A DNA stretch of 64,000 nt, taken from Streptomyces asiaticus. Lineage in GTDB: Bacteria > Actinomycetota > Actinomycetes > Streptomycetales > Streptomycetaceae. Each line of letters begins with the position of its first letter. Position 1 is the stretch's first letter. The stretch spans positions 1,922,001 to 1,986,000 of the forward strand of contig NZ_JAGSHX010000006.1 of assembly GCF_018138715.1 (NCBI RefSeq), in the 5' to 3' direction. Below, one piece after another: positions 27,993 through 36,922 of the stretch. The notes under the pieces are model-generated. The model ran no database searches, was not told the DNA's origin, and saw only the letters and a program-made list of their open reading frames with translations. A program made the translations under genes and the position numbers.

Positions 27993-28054
27993 TCAGACGG
28001 TGCGCGCACGTACTACCCGCCGTACCTGAGCCGCTCAGAAGGACATACACCGCC

Positions 28055-29749
28055 ATGGCTGCCACCCCGGAACGCGCAAGCGCTACGCCCCGCCGCAAGG
28101 CCGGACGCCACCGCGGCGAAGGCCAGTGGGCCGCGGGGCACTTCACCCCCCTCAACGGCAACGAGCAGACCAAGAAGGACGATGACGGTCTCAATGTGCG
28201 GACACGCATTGAGACGATCTACGCCCACCGCGGCTTCGACTCCATCGACGGCGCCGATCTGCGCGGCCGGATGCGCTGGTGGGGTCTGTACACCCAGCGC
28301 AAGCCCGGGATCGACGGCGGCAAGACCGCGATCCTGGAGCCGGAGGAGCTGGACGACGAGTACTTCATGATGCGGGTGCGGGTGGACGGCGGCCGGCTGA
28401 CCACCGAGCAGCTGCGGGTCGTCGGCGAGATCTCGGAGGAGTTCGCGCGCGGCACCGCGGACATCACCGACCGGCAGAACATCCAGTACCACTGGATCCG
28501 GGTGGAGGACGTGCCCGAGATCTGGAAGCGGCTGGAGGCCGTCGGGCTGTCCACCACCGAGGCGTGCGGTGACACCCCGCGTGTGATCATCGGCTCGCCG
28601 GTGGCGGGGATCGCCGAGGACGAGATCATCGACGGCACCTCCGCCATCGAGGAGATCCACCGGCGCTACATCGGCAGCAAGGAGTTCTCCAACCTGCCGC
28701 GGAAGTTCAAGACCGCGGTCTCCGGCTCGCCGGTGCTCGACGTGGTGCACGAGATCAACGACGTCGCGTTCGTCGGCGTCCGCCACCCCGAGCACGGCCC
28801 CGGCTTCGACCTGTGGGTCGGCGGCGGTCTTTCCACCAACCCCAAGATCGGCGTCCGGCTCGGCGCCTGGGTCCCGCTGGAGGAGGTCCCGGAGGTCTGG
28901 GCCGGGGTCGTCGCCATCTTCCGCGACTACGGCTACCGGCGGCTGCGCACCCGCGCCCGGCTCAAGTTCCTGGTCGCCGACTGGGGCCCGGAAAAGTTCC
29001 GCCAGGTGCTGGAGGACGAGTACCTGAAGCGCCCGCTGTCCGACGGCCCGGCGCCCGAGCAGCCCGTCCAGCAGTGGCGTGACCACATCGGCGTCCACCG
29101 CCAGCAGGACGGCCGCTACTACGTGGGTTTCGCACCGCGCGTCGGCCGGGTCGACGGGGCCACCCTCACCAAGATCGCCGACCTGGCCGAGGCCCATGGC
29201 TCCGGGCGGCTGACCACCACCGTCGAGCAGAAGATGATCGTGCTCGATGTGACCGAGGACCAGGTGGATTCGCTGGTCGCCGGGCTGGAGGCGCTGGACC
29301 TCCAGGTCAAGCCGTCGCCGTTCCGGCGCGGCACGATGGCCTGCACCGGTATCGAGTTCTGCAAGCTGGCGATCGTCGAGACCAAGGCGCGCGGCTCCTG
29401 GCTCATCGATGAGCTGGAGCGCCGGCTTCCCGAGTTCAACGAGCCGATCACCATCAACCTCAACGGCTGCCCGAACGCCTGCGCCCGTATCCAGGTGGCG
29501 GACATCGGTCTCAAGGGCCAGCTGGTCATGGACGCAGGCGGCCAGCAGGTCGAGGGCTACCAGGTGCACCTGGGCGGCGCCCTGGGCCTGGAGCCGGGCT
29601 TCGGCCGCAAGGTGCGCGGGCTGAAGGTCACCGCCGCCGAGCTCCCCGACTATGTGGAGCGGCTGCTGCGCCGCTTCCAGGAGGAGCGCGAGGACGGCGA
29701 GCGCTTCGCCACCTGGGCCGCGCGGGCCGAGGAGGAGGCCCTCACATGA
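28055..29749 (+). CDS. sir: Ferredoxin-dependent sulfite reductase (nitrite/sulfite reductase family)
   Basis: The 564-residue siroheme enzyme reduces sulfite to sulfide with six electrons from ferredoxin. Siroheme/4Fe-4S ligands are visible as TMACTGIEFCKLA and NLNGCPNACAR (C-x5-C ... C-x3-C). The two NIR/SIR repeats start with WWGLYTQRK and DHIGVHRQQDGRYYVG. DITDRQNIQYHWI and SPVLDVVHEINDVAFVGVRHPEHG match SirA/NirA enzymes of actinobacteria. Length is normal for the family. ATG 28055 has AAGGA upstream. It opens a tightly packed sulfate-assimilation run, and the adjacent CysH/CysN genes make sulfite rather than nitrite the expected substrate. Confidence 0.95.
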   Translation: MAATPERASATPRRKAGRHRGEGQWAAGHFTPLNGNEQTKKDDDGLNVRTRIETIYAHRGFDSIDGADLRGRMRWWGLYTQRKPGIDGGKTAILEPEELDDEYFMMRVRVDGGRLTTEQLRVVGEISEEFARGTADITDRQNIQYHWIRVEDVPEIWKRLEAVGLSTTEACGDTPRVIIGSPVAGIAEDEIIDGTSAIEEIHRRYIGSKEFSNLPRKFKTAVSGSPVLDVVHEINDVAFVGVRHPEHGPGFDLWVGGGLSTNPKIGVRLGAWVPLEEVPEVWAGVVAIFRDYGYRRLRTRARLKFLVADWGPEKFRQVLEDEYLKRPLSDGPAPEQPVQQWRDHIGVHRQQDGRYYVGFAPRVGRVDGATLTKIADLAEAHGSGRLTTTVEQKMIVLDVTEDQVDSLVAGLEALDLQVKPSPFRRGTMACTGIEFCKLAIVETKARGSWLIDELERRLPEFNEPITINLNGCPNACARIQVADIGLKGQLVMDAGGQQVEGYQVHLGGALGLEPGFGRKVRGLKVTAAELPDYVERLLRRFQEEREDGERFATWAARAEEEALT

Positions 29750-29780
29750 GTGAGCGCTTCGGGATCGAGCGGAGGGCAAA

Positions 29781-29966
29781 GTGACTGAGCGTGCCGCGCC
29801 GTTCTACTGCCCTTACTGCGGGGACGAGGATCTGCGTCCCTCGGAGGAGGGCCATGGCGCGTGGGAATGCGCGTCCTGCAACCGCGCGTTCCGCCTGTCG
29901 TTCCTCGGGCTGCTGGCCAAGGGCCTGCGGCGCGATCCGGTCGATGAAGGGGGCACGGCGAAATGA
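29781..29966 (+). CDS. Small zinc-ribbon protein of the sulfur operon
   Basis: The 61-residue protein carries two CxxC knuckles (YCPYCGDEDL and CASCNRAF) with a WEC between them, consistent with one structural zinc site, then a short amphipathic tail. Its GTG start is 31 bp after the sulfite reductase stop, and its stop overlaps the cysH start (ATGA). The same small gene is found between sir and cysH in other Streptomyces, so a role tied to sulfite reductase or CysH (iron-sulfur delivery or electron transfer, for example) is plausible but unproven. Confidence 0.85.
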   Translation: MTERAAPFYCPYCGDEDLRPSEEGHGAWECASCNRAFRLSFLGLLAKGLRRDPVDEGGTAK

Positions 29967-30664
29967 CGACACGGCTTGAGGACACCGATCTCGAAGGGCT
30001 CGCCGAGAAGGCGGGCCACGAGCTCGAGGACGCCCCGGCGCTGGACATCCTGCGCTGGGCGGCGGACACCTTCGGCTCGCGTTTCTGCGTCACCTCCTCG
30101 ATGGAGGACGCGGTGGTGGCGCACCTCGCCTCCCGCGCCTTCCCCGGTGTCGACGTGGTCTTCCTCGACACCGGCTATCACTTCCCCGAGACCATCGGCA
30201 CCCGTGACGCGGTGGCGGCCGTGATGGACGTCAATGTCATCACCCTGACCCCGCGCCAGACGGTGGCCGAGCAGGACGCCGAGTACGGCCCCCGGCTGCA
30301 CGACCGCAACCCCGATCTGTGCTGCGCCCTGCGGAAGGTGCAGCCGCTCGAGGAGGGGTTGCGGGAGTATGACGCCTGGGCCACGGGCCTGCGTCGGGAC
30401 GAGTCGCCAACGCGCGCCAATACCCCGGTCGTTGGCTGGGACGCCCGGCGCCGTAAGGTGAAGATCTCCCCGATCGCCCGCTGGACGCAAGCGGATGTCG
30501 AGGCCTATGTCGCCGAGCACGGCGTGCTGACCAACCCCCTGCTGATGGACGGCTATCCGTCGATAGGCTGCGCGCCCTGCACCCGTCGGGTTCTGGAGGG
30601 CGAGGACAACCGGTCCGGCCGCTGGGCGGGTAGCAACAAGACCGAATGCGGGCTGCACGGCTGA
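29963..30664 (+). CDS. cysH: Assimilatory sulfonucleotide (APS/PAPS) reductase
   Basis: The 233-residue protein is a thioredoxin-dependent reductase releasing sulfite from (phospho)adenylyl sulfate. It has the adenylyl-binding SSMEDAVVAHLA loop, VVFLDTGYHFPET, and the C-terminal catalytic ECGLHG. The paired cysteines CC (NPDLCCALRKV) and CAPC (GCAPCTRR) are the 4Fe-4S ligands that characterise APS-type reductases and are absent from E. coli-type PAPS reductases. The ATG overlaps the preceding stop by four bases, indicating translational coupling. APS kinase (CysC) is next in the operon, so which nucleotide is used in vivo is not settled by sequence. Confidence 0.95.
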   Translation: MTTRLEDTDLEGLAEKAGHELEDAPALDILRWAADTFGSRFCVTSSMEDAVVAHLASRAFPGVDVVFLDTGYHFPETIGTRDAVAAVMDVNVITLTPRQTVAEQDAEYGPRLHDRNPDLCCALRKVQPLEEGLREYDAWATGLRRDESPTRANTPVVGWDARRRKVKISPIARWTQADVEAYVAEHGVLTNPLLMDGYPSIGCAPCTRRVLEGEDNRSGRWAGSNKTECGLHG

Positions 30665-30687
30665 TGGCTGTCGACCAGGAGAACGAG

Positions 30688-31236
30688 ATGAGCGCCCCCA
30701 CGACCACCGGTGCCACGGTGTGGCTGACCGGTCTGCCGAGTGCGGGAAAGACCACGATCGCCCATGCGCTGGCCGAGCGGCTGCGCGGCGAGGGCCGCCG
30801 GGTGGAGGTGCTCGACGGGGACGAGATCCGCGAGTTCCTCTCCTCGGGTCTTGGCTTCTCCCGCGAGGACCGGCACACCAACGTCCAGCGGATCGGCTTC
30901 GTGGCCGAGCTGCTGGCCTCCCACGGGGTCACGGTGCTGGTGCCGGTCATCGCGCCGTACGAAGACAGCCGCGAGGCGGTGCGCAAGCGCCACCAGCGCG
31001 AGGGCACCCCGTATCTGGAGATCCACGTGGCCACGCCCGTCGAGGTGTGCTCCGAGCGGGACGTCAAGGGGCTGTACGCGAAGCAGGCGGCGGGCGAGCT
31101 TTCGGGGCTGACCGGTGTGGACGACCCCTACGAGGCCCCTGCCGACCCGGATCTGCGCATCGAAACCCACAGGAACAGCGTGCGGGAGTCGGCGGCCGAG
31201 GTGCGGTTGCTGTTGAGTGAAAGGGGACTGCTGTGA
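30688..31236 (+). CDS. cysC: Adenylylsulfate kinase
   Basis: The 182-residue kinase converts APS to PAPS with ATP. The P-loop is GLPSAGKTT near the N-terminus. DGDEIREFLSSGLGFSREDR is the family signature for APS binding, and VCSERDVKGLYAKQAAGE is the lid region. ATG 30688 is chosen because AGGAG lies six bases upstream. An in-frame ATG at 30664, overlapping the cysH stop as TGATG, would add eight residues and cannot be excluded. It is a stand-alone CysC, not fused to CysN. Confidence 0.95.
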   Translation: MSAPTTTGATVWLTGLPSAGKTTIAHALAERLRGEGRRVEVLDGDEIREFLSSGLGFSREDRHTNVQRIGFVAELLASHGVTVLVPVIAPYEDSREAVRKRHQREGTPYLEIHVATPVEVCSERDVKGLYAKQAAGELSGLTGVDDPYEAPADPDLRIETHRNSVRESAAEVRLLLSERGLL

Positions 31237-31363
31237 GCCACCCACGCGCGGCCACCGCGTCACGGGCGATGGCGCTCCCCGCACCGGGGCGCCGTACCCA
31301 CAGCGAATCGGCCGATATGACGGGAAGCTACTACCGCAGCCGAGCGAACGAAAGGGGCGCGGC

Positions 31364-32302
31364 ATGACGACCGTGACGGCGATCAACGCGGACGAGGGCG
31401 CGGGCCTGTACGCGCTCGCGCACCTGGACGCGTTGGAGTCCGAGGCGGTGCACATCTTCCGCGAGGTGGCGGGCGAGTTCGAGCGGCCGGTGATCCTGTT
31501 CTCCGGCGGCAAGGACTCCATCGTCATGCTGCATCTCGCGCTCAAGGCCTTCGCCCCGGCGGCGGTTCCGTTCTCGCTGCTCCACGTGGACACCGGGCAC
31601 AACTTCCCCGAGGTCATCGCCTATCGGGACGCCACCGTCGCCCGGTACGGGCTGCGGCTGCACGTGGCCTCGGTCCAGGAGTTCATCGACGACGGCCGGC
31701 TGCGCGAGCGCCCGGACGGCACCCGCAATCCGCTCCAGACCGTGCCACTGCTGGACGCCATCGAGAAGAACCGCTTCGACGCGGTCTTCGGCGGTGGCCG
31801 CCGCGACGAGGAGAAGGCCCGCGCCAAGGAGCGGGTGTTCTCCCTCCGGGACGAGTTCGGCGGCTGGGACCCGCGGCGGCAGCGCCCCGAGCTGTGGCAG
31901 CTCTACAACGGCCGCCACTCCCCCGGTGAGCACGTCCGGGTCTTCCCGCTGTCCAACTGGACCGAGCTGGACGTGTGGCAGTACATCGCCCGGGAGAAGA
32001 TCGACCTGCCGCAGATCTACTACGCGCATGAGCGCGAGGTCTTCCGGCGCGGCGGCATGTGGCTGGCGCCCGGTGAGTGGGGCGGACCGAAGGACGGCGA
32101 GACCGTGGAGCGGCGCATGGTGCGCTACCGCACCGTGGGCGACATGTCCTGCACCGGTGCCGTGGAGTCGGAGGCGGTGGCCATCGAGCAGGTCATCGAT
32201 GAGATAGCCGCCTCCCGGCTGACCGAGCGGGGTGCGACCCGCGCCGACGACAAGCTGTCGGAGGCCGCGATGGAGGACCGCAAGCGCGAGGGGTACTTCT
32301 AA
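31364..32302 (+). CDS. cysD: Sulfate adenylyltransferase, catalytic subunit
   Basis: The 312-residue protein of the PAPS reductase/ATP sulfurylase superfamily forms APS from sulfate and ATP with CysN. The PP-loop is ILFSGGKDSIVMLHLA. Other signatures are HVDTGHNFPEVI, FGGGRRDEEKARAKER and FPLSNWTELDVWQYI. ATG 31364 follows AAAGGGG by six bases. The 127 bp between the cysC stop and this start contain no other gene. CysN begins two bases after this stop, as expected for a heterodimer. Confidence 0.96.
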   Translation: MTTVTAINADEGAGLYALAHLDALESEAVHIFREVAGEFERPVILFSGGKDSIVMLHLALKAFAPAAVPFSLLHVDTGHNFPEVIAYRDATVARYGLRLHVASVQEFIDDGRLRERPDGTRNPLQTVPLLDAIEKNRFDAVFGGGRRDEEKARAKERVFSLRDEFGGWDPRRQRPELWQLYNGRHSPGEHVRVFPLSNWTELDVWQYIAREKIDLPQIYYAHEREVFRRGGMWLAPGEWGGPKDGETVERRMVRYRTVGDMSCTGAVESEAVAIEQVIDEIAASRLTERGATRADDKLSEAAMEDRKREGYF

Positions 32303-32304
32303 CG

Positions 32305-33672
32305 ATGACGAGCAATCTGACGTCCGAGGAGCAGGCCGCGGCGGCCGCCGTGGAGCGGTCCGCGGCCACCTCGCAGCTGCGGTTCGCCACCGCGGGCTCG
32401 GTGGACGACGGCAAGTCCACGCTGGTCGGACGGCTGCTGCACGACTCCAAGTCGGTGCTGGCCGATCAGCTGGAGGCCGTGGAGCACGCCTCGCGCAGCC
32501 GTGGCCAGGAGGCGCCGGACCTGGCGCTGCTGACGGACGGGCTGCGGGCGGAGCGGGAGCAGGGCATCACCATCGATGTCGCCTACCGCTACTTCGCGAC
32601 GCCCAAGCGGCGGTTCATCCTCGCCGACACCCCCGGCCATGTGCAGTACACCCGCAACATGGTCACCGGCGCCTCCACCGCCGAGCTCGCGGTCGTCCTG
32701 GTGGACGCGCGCAACGGCGTGGTGGAGCAGACCCGGCGGCATGCCGCGGTCGCCGCCCTGCTGCGGGTCCCGCATGTGGTCCTCGCCGTCAACAAGATGG
32801 ACCTGGTGGACTACGCGGAGCCGGTCTTCGCGGCCATCGCCGAGGAGTTCACCACCTACGCGGCCTCGCTGGGCGTCCCCGAGATCACCGCCATCCCGAT
32901 CTCGGCGCTGGCCGGGGACAATGTGGTGACCGCGTCGGCGAACATGGACTGGTACGGCGGCCCGACCGTGCTGGAGCACCTGGAGACCGTGCCGGTGGGC
33001 ACCGACCCGTCCCAGGACCCGGCGCGTTTCCCGGTGCAGTACGTGATCCGTCCGCAGACCGCCGAGCACCCCGACTACCGCGGCTACGCGGGCCAGATCG
33101 CCTCCGGTGTGCTGCGCGTCGGCGACGCCGTCACCGTGCTGCCGTCCGGCCGGACGTCCGCCATCACCGGGATCGACGCGCTGGGCACGATGGTGGACGT
33201 GGCGTGGGCCCCGCAGTCGGTGACCCTCACCCTCGCCGACGACCTGGACATCTCGCGCGGGGATCTGCTCGCGCCGAGCGACCACGCGCCCGAGACCACC
33301 AGGGACGTCGAGGCCACCGTCTGCCATCTGCACGACCGTCCGCTGCGCGTGGGCGACCGGGTGCTGCTCAAGCACACCACCCGCACGGTGAAGGCGATCA
33401 TCAAGGACATCCCGTCCCGGCTGACGCTGGCCGATCTGTCGCACCACCCGGCGCCGGGTGAGCTGGCCGCCAATGAGATCGGCCGGGTCGTGCTGCGCAC
33501 CTCCGAGCCGCTGGCGCTGGACGCGTACGACGCCTCGCGCCGCACCGGCTCCTTCCTGCTGATCGACCCGGCCGACGGCACCACGCTCACCGCCGGAATG
33601 GCGGGCGACTCCTTCGCGGCACCGGCCAAGGGCGCCGAGGCCGCGCGGGACGACGAGGGATGGGACTTCTGA
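32305..33672 (+). CDS. cysN: Sulfate adenylyltransferase, GTPase subunit
   Basis: The 455-residue regulatory GTPase couples GTP hydrolysis to APS synthesis by CysD. The G motifs are GSVDDGKST, DTPGHVQY and NKMDLV, followed by EF-Tu-like beta-barrel domains 2 and 3 (GRTSAITGIDALG and LLKHTTRTVKAIIK). It ends without an APS kinase domain, consistent with the separate cysC. Its ATG is two bases after the cysD stop. Confidence 0.96.
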   Translation: MTSNLTSEEQAAAAAVERSAATSQLRFATAGSVDDGKSTLVGRLLHDSKSVLADQLEAVEHASRSRGQEAPDLALLTDGLRAEREQGITIDVAYRYFATPKRRFILADTPGHVQYTRNMVTGASTAELAVVLVDARNGVVEQTRRHAAVAALLRVPHVVLAVNKMDLVDYAEPVFAAIAEEFTTYAASLGVPEITAIPISALAGDNVVTASANMDWYGGPTVLEHLETVPVGTDPSQDPARFPVQYVIRPQTAEHPDYRGYAGQIASGVLRVGDAVTVLPSGRTSAITGIDALGTMVDVAWAPQSVTLTLADDLDISRGDLLAPSDHAPETTRDVEATVCHLHDRPLRVGDRVLLKHTTRTVKAIIKDIPSRLTLADLSHHPAPGELAANEIGRVVLRTSEPLALDAYDASRRTGSFLLIDPADGTTLTAGMAGDSFAAPAKGAEAARDDEGWDF

Positions 33673-33674
33673 CG

Positions 33675-33776
33675 ATGGCCGGTGAGGTGTTCTCGACATT
33701 CGCCAAGGAGGGCGGCCGCGTGGGCAGCGGGGCGCTCGGCAGCGGGCAGGGCGGGGTCGGACGATGTGTGCGCTGA
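33675..33776 (+). other. Possible small ORF in the cysN-ssuA gap
   Basis: The 204-bp gap after cysN holds a 33-codon ORF (ATG 33675, MAGEVFSTFAKEGG to GRCVR) that starts two bases after the cysN stop. It also holds a second, 26-codon ORF from ATG 33764 (MCALMPQS to LPGVL), overlapping the first. Both have G/C-rich third positions but no recognisable family and no strong ribosome-binding site. They may be untranslated leader for the downstream lipoprotein gene. Confidence 0.25.
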
Positions 33777-33876
33777 TGCCGCAGTCCGCTCCCGTCCACC
33801 AGCACCGCCGCCGAAAGCCGTCTGAACTGCCGGGCGTCCTCTGACGCCGCCCCGGCCCGTCGAGAGGAACACCCCC

Positions 33877-35034
33877 GTGTCGTCTGCCGTCCGCCTCATA
33901 GCTCCGCGACCAGCCGAGCACCCCCACCGCCGCACCCGGATCCTGGCGGCGGCGGCCGTCCTCCCCCTGCTGATGGGCGCGCTGGGCGCCTGCGGCTACG
34001 GCTCGCAGAAGAAGAACGACGACACCGGATCCTCAGCGGTCCCCGCGGCCGGCGGTGCGAAGGTCGACGGTCTGGACAAGGTGAAGGTCGGCTACTTCGC
34101 CAACCTCACCCACGCCACCGCGCTGGTGGGGCTGCGCAAGGGCGGCCCGATCCAGCAGGAGCTCAAGGGCACGAAGGTCGCGCCGTACGTCTTCAATGCC
34201 GGTCCTTCGGAGATCGAGGCGCTCAACGCGGGCTCCATCGACATGGGCTGGATCGGCCCGTCGCCGTCCATCAACGGCTATGTGAAGTCCCACGGCTCCA
34301 ACCTCAAGATCATCTCGGGGTCGGTCTCCGGCGGCGTCAAGCTGGTGGTCAACCCCAAGAAGATCAAGACGCTGAACGATGTCAAGGGCAAGAAGATCGC
34401 CACCCCGCAGCTGGGCAACACCCAGGACGTGGCGTTCCTCAACTGGGTCAAGAGCAAGGGCTGGAAGGTCGACGCCCAGAGCGGCAAGGGCGATGTGTCG
34501 GTGGTCCGCAGCGACAACAAGGTGACGCCCGACGCGTACAAGTCCGGTGCCGTCGACGGCGCGTGGGTGCCCGAGCCGACCGCGTCCAAGCTGGTCGCCG
34601 ACGGCGGCAAGGTGCTGCTGGACGAGTCCTCGCTGTGGCCGGACAAGAAGTTCGTGATCACCAACCTGATCGTGAAGCAGTCGTTCCTCGAGGAGCACCC
34701 GAAGGTCGTCGAGGCCGTGCTGCGCGGCTCGGTGAAGACCAACGCCTTCATCAAGGCCAACCCCGAGCAGGCGAAGAACGCGGCCAACGCGGCGCTCAAG
34801 GAGGAGACCGGCAAGCCGCTGCCCGCCGAGGTGATCGACCCGGCGTGGAAGTCCATCCAGGTCACCGACGACCCCCTGGCCTCGACGCTGAACACCGAGG
34901 CCGACCACGCGGTCCAGGCGGGGCTTCTGGAGAAGCCCGATCTCAAGGGGATCTACGACCTGGGCCCGCTGAACAAGGTCCTGAAGGCCGAGGGCAAGCC
35001 GACGGTCTCCGCCGCGGGCCTCGGCAGCCAGTAG
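33877..35034 (+). CDS. ssuA: Sulfonate/taurine-type ABC transporter substrate-binding lipoprotein (SsuA-like)
   Basis: The 385-residue protein begins with a basic, Arg-rich n-region, a hydrophobic stretch ending LLMGALGAC (lipobox; lipidated Cys) and then a polar linker. The mature domain follows the periplasmic-binding type 2 NMT1/SsuA pattern: VKVGYFANLTHATALVGLRKG, EIEALNAGSIDMGWIG, KIATPQLGNTQDVAFL and GAVDGAWVPEPTASKL. The GTG start has GAGAGGAA upstream. It is followed by ATPase and permease genes, and its place in the sulfur operon points to organosulfur uptake; sulfate or thiosulfate cannot be excluded. Confidence 0.88.
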   Translation: MSSAVRLIAPRPAEHPHRRTRILAAAAVLPLLMGALGACGYGSQKKNDDTGSSAVPAAGGAKVDGLDKVKVGYFANLTHATALVGLRKGGPIQQELKGTKVAPYVFNAGPSEIEALNAGSIDMGWIGPSPSINGYVKSHGSNLKIISGSVSGGVKLVVNPKKIKTLNDVKGKKIATPQLGNTQDVAFLNWVKSKGWKVDAQSGKGDVSVVRSDNKVTPDAYKSGAVDGAWVPEPTASKLVADGGKVLLDESSLWPDKKFVITNLIVKQSFLEEHPKVVEAVLRGSVKTNAFIKANPEQAKNAANAALKEETGKPLPAEVIDPAWKSIQVTDDPLASTLNTEADHAVQAGLLEKPDLKGIYDLGPLNKVLKAEGKPTVSAAGLGSQ

Positions 35035-35102
35035 CCGCCCGTCCGTCCCGTACGCACCGTACTCATGTACACGCATGTACGCATTCATCAGGAGGTGACC
35101 GG

Positions 35103-35927
35103 ATGTCCCCGGCACTGACCACCGAGAAGGACGACCGGGCGAGCACCGCGACGGCGGGCTCCCCCGGCCCCGCCGACGCCACCGGATCCGTCTCGATCGC
35201 CCATGTCCACAAGTCCTTCGGCCGTCCCGGGGCGGCCCAGCCCGTGCTCGAGGACATCAACCTCCAGGTGCGGCCCGGGGAGTTCGTCTGCATCCTGGGC
35301 GCGTCCGGCTGCGGTAAGTCGACCCTGCTCAATCTGATCGCCGACCTGGACAAGCCGACCTCGGGGGCCATCGAGGTCCCCGGCGGCCGCCCGGCCCTGA
35401 TGTTCCAGGAGCACGCCCTGTTCCCGTGGCTGACCGCGGGGAAGAACATCGAGCTGGCGCTGCGACTGCGCGGGGTGCCCCGCGCCGACCGCAGGCCGCG
35501 GGCCGAGCGGCTGCTGGAGCTGGTGCGGCTCAGCGGCGCCCACGGCAAGCGGGTGCACGAGCTCTCCGGCGGGATGCGGCAGCGCGTGGCGCTGGCCCGC
35601 GCGCTGGCGCAGGACTCCAGGGTGCTGCTGATGGACGAGCCGTTCGCCGCGCTCGACGCCATCACCCGCGATGTGCTGCACGAGGAGCTGACCCGGATCT
35701 GGAGCGAGACCGGTGTCTCGGTGCTGTTCGTGACCCACAACGTCCGCGAGGCCGTACGGCTGGCCGAGCGCGTGGTGCTGCTGTCCTCCCGGCCGGGCCG
35801 GATCGTCCGCGAGTGGTCGGTGGACATTCCGCAGCCGCGCCGCATCGAGGACGCGGCCGTCGCCGACCTGTCCGTTGAGATCACCGAAGAACTGCGTGGG
35901 GAGATCCGCCGCCATGGCCAGCAGTAA
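35103..35927 (+). CDS. ssuB: Sulfonate-type ABC transporter ATP-binding protein (SsuB-like)
   Basis: The 274-residue ATPase has Walker A GASGCGKSTLLNLIA, Q-loop MFQEHALFPW, signature LSGGMRQRVALARAL, Walker B VLLMDEPFAALD and switch His in VTHNVREA. EHALFPW and DAITRDVLHEEL are typical of the nitrate/sulfonate/taurine (TauB/SsuB) branch. ATG 35103 has a perfect GGAGGTGA six bases upstream, which settles the start. It overlaps the permease gene by 14 bases. Confidence 0.93.
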   Translation: MSPALTTEKDDRASTATAGSPGPADATGSVSIAHVHKSFGRPGAAQPVLEDINLQVRPGEFVCILGASGCGKSTLLNLIADLDKPTSGAIEVPGGRPALMFQEHALFPWLTAGKNIELALRLRGVPRADRRPRAERLLELVRLSGAHGKRVHELSGGMRQRVALARALAQDSRVLLMDEPFAALDAITRDVLHEELTRIWSETGVSVLFVTHNVREAVRLAERVVLLSSRPGRIVREWSVDIPQPRRIEDAAVADLSVEITEELRGEIRRHGQQ

Positions 35928-36879
35928 GACCACCCGCGGCACCGCGGTCGAGGAAGCCGACGGCGGGAAGCAGCCCATAGAGAAGTCGGTGGAGAAGTCC
36001 ACGGGCAAGGCCGGTCCCGGGCAGGACCTGGCGGGCCTGGAGGCCGGTCTGGACGCCCTGGACGCGGTGCAGACCAAGCGCGTCTCACCGGCCGAGGTGC
36101 TGGTCCAGAAGGTGCTGCCGCCCATCGTGGCCGTCGCCTTCGTGCTGGCCCTGTGGAAGGTGCTCGTCGTCGCGAAGGTCACCCCCGACTACAAGCTCCC
36201 CGACCCGGGGCTGGTCTGGGACTCGCTGCGCCAGCTGTGGCTCCAGGGCGAGCTGCTCGACATCATCTGGACCAGCGTCTCGCGCGGTCTGTTCGGCTTC
36301 CTCATCGCGCTGGCGATCGCGACCCCGCTCGGTCTGGTCGTCGCCCGGGTGACGTTCATCCGCGCCGGGCTCGGCCCGATCCTGTCCGGGCTTCAGTCGC
36401 TGCCGTCGGTCGCCTGGGTGCCGCCCGCGGTGATCTGGCTGGGCCTGAACGACCAGATGATGTACACCGTCATCCTGCTGGGCGCGGTCCCCTCCATCGC
36501 CAACGGGCTGGTGGCCGGCATCGACCAGGTGCCCCCGCTGTTCCTCCGCGCCGGACGCACCCTCGGCGCCCGCGGCCTGGTCAGCGCCCGGCACATCCTG
36601 CTGCCCGCCGCGCTGCCGGGTTACGTCGCCGGGCTCAAGCAGGGCTGGGCCTTCTCCTGGCGCTCGTTGATGGCCGCGGAGATCATCGCCAAGTCCCCGG
36701 ACCTGGGCCTGGGGCTTGGCCAGTACCTGGAGAACCAGCGCAACAACTCCGATATGGCGGGGGTGCTCCTCGGCATCCTCCTGATCCTCGTCGTCGGCAT
36801 CGCCATCGAGCTGCTGATCTTCGCCCCGATCGAGCGCCGGGTGCTGCGCAGCCGCGGCCTGCTGGCGAGCGCGCGCTGA
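35914..36879 (+). CDS. ssuC: Sulfonate-type ABC transporter permease (SsuC-like)
   Basis: The 321-residue BPD_transp_1 permease has a long hydrophilic N-terminus of about 65 residues, then about six transmembrane helices (IVAVAFVLALWKVLVV onwards). The EAA-type loop includes GRTLGARGLVSARHILLPAALPGYVAGLKQGW. The start codon lies within the end of ssuB, so translation is coupled. It completes a SsuABC/TauABC-like importer. Confidence 0.92.
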   Translation: MASSKTTRGTAVEEADGGKQPIEKSVEKSTGKAGPGQDLAGLEAGLDALDAVQTKRVSPAEVLVQKVLPPIVAVAFVLALWKVLVVAKVTPDYKLPDPGLVWDSLRQLWLQGELLDIIWTSVSRGLFGFLIALAIATPLGLVVARVTFIRAGLGPILSGLQSLPSVAWVPPAVIWLGLNDQMMYTVILLGAVPSIANGLVAGIDQVPPLFLRAGRTLGARGLVSARHILLPAALPGYVAGLKQGWAFSWRSLMAAEIIAKSPDLGLGLGQYLENQRNNSDMAGVLLGILLILVVGIAIELLIFAPIERRVLRSRGLLASAR

Positions 36880-36922
36880 AACGAAAAACGGAATTCATCG
36901 AGAGCCACGGAAAGCCATCACC

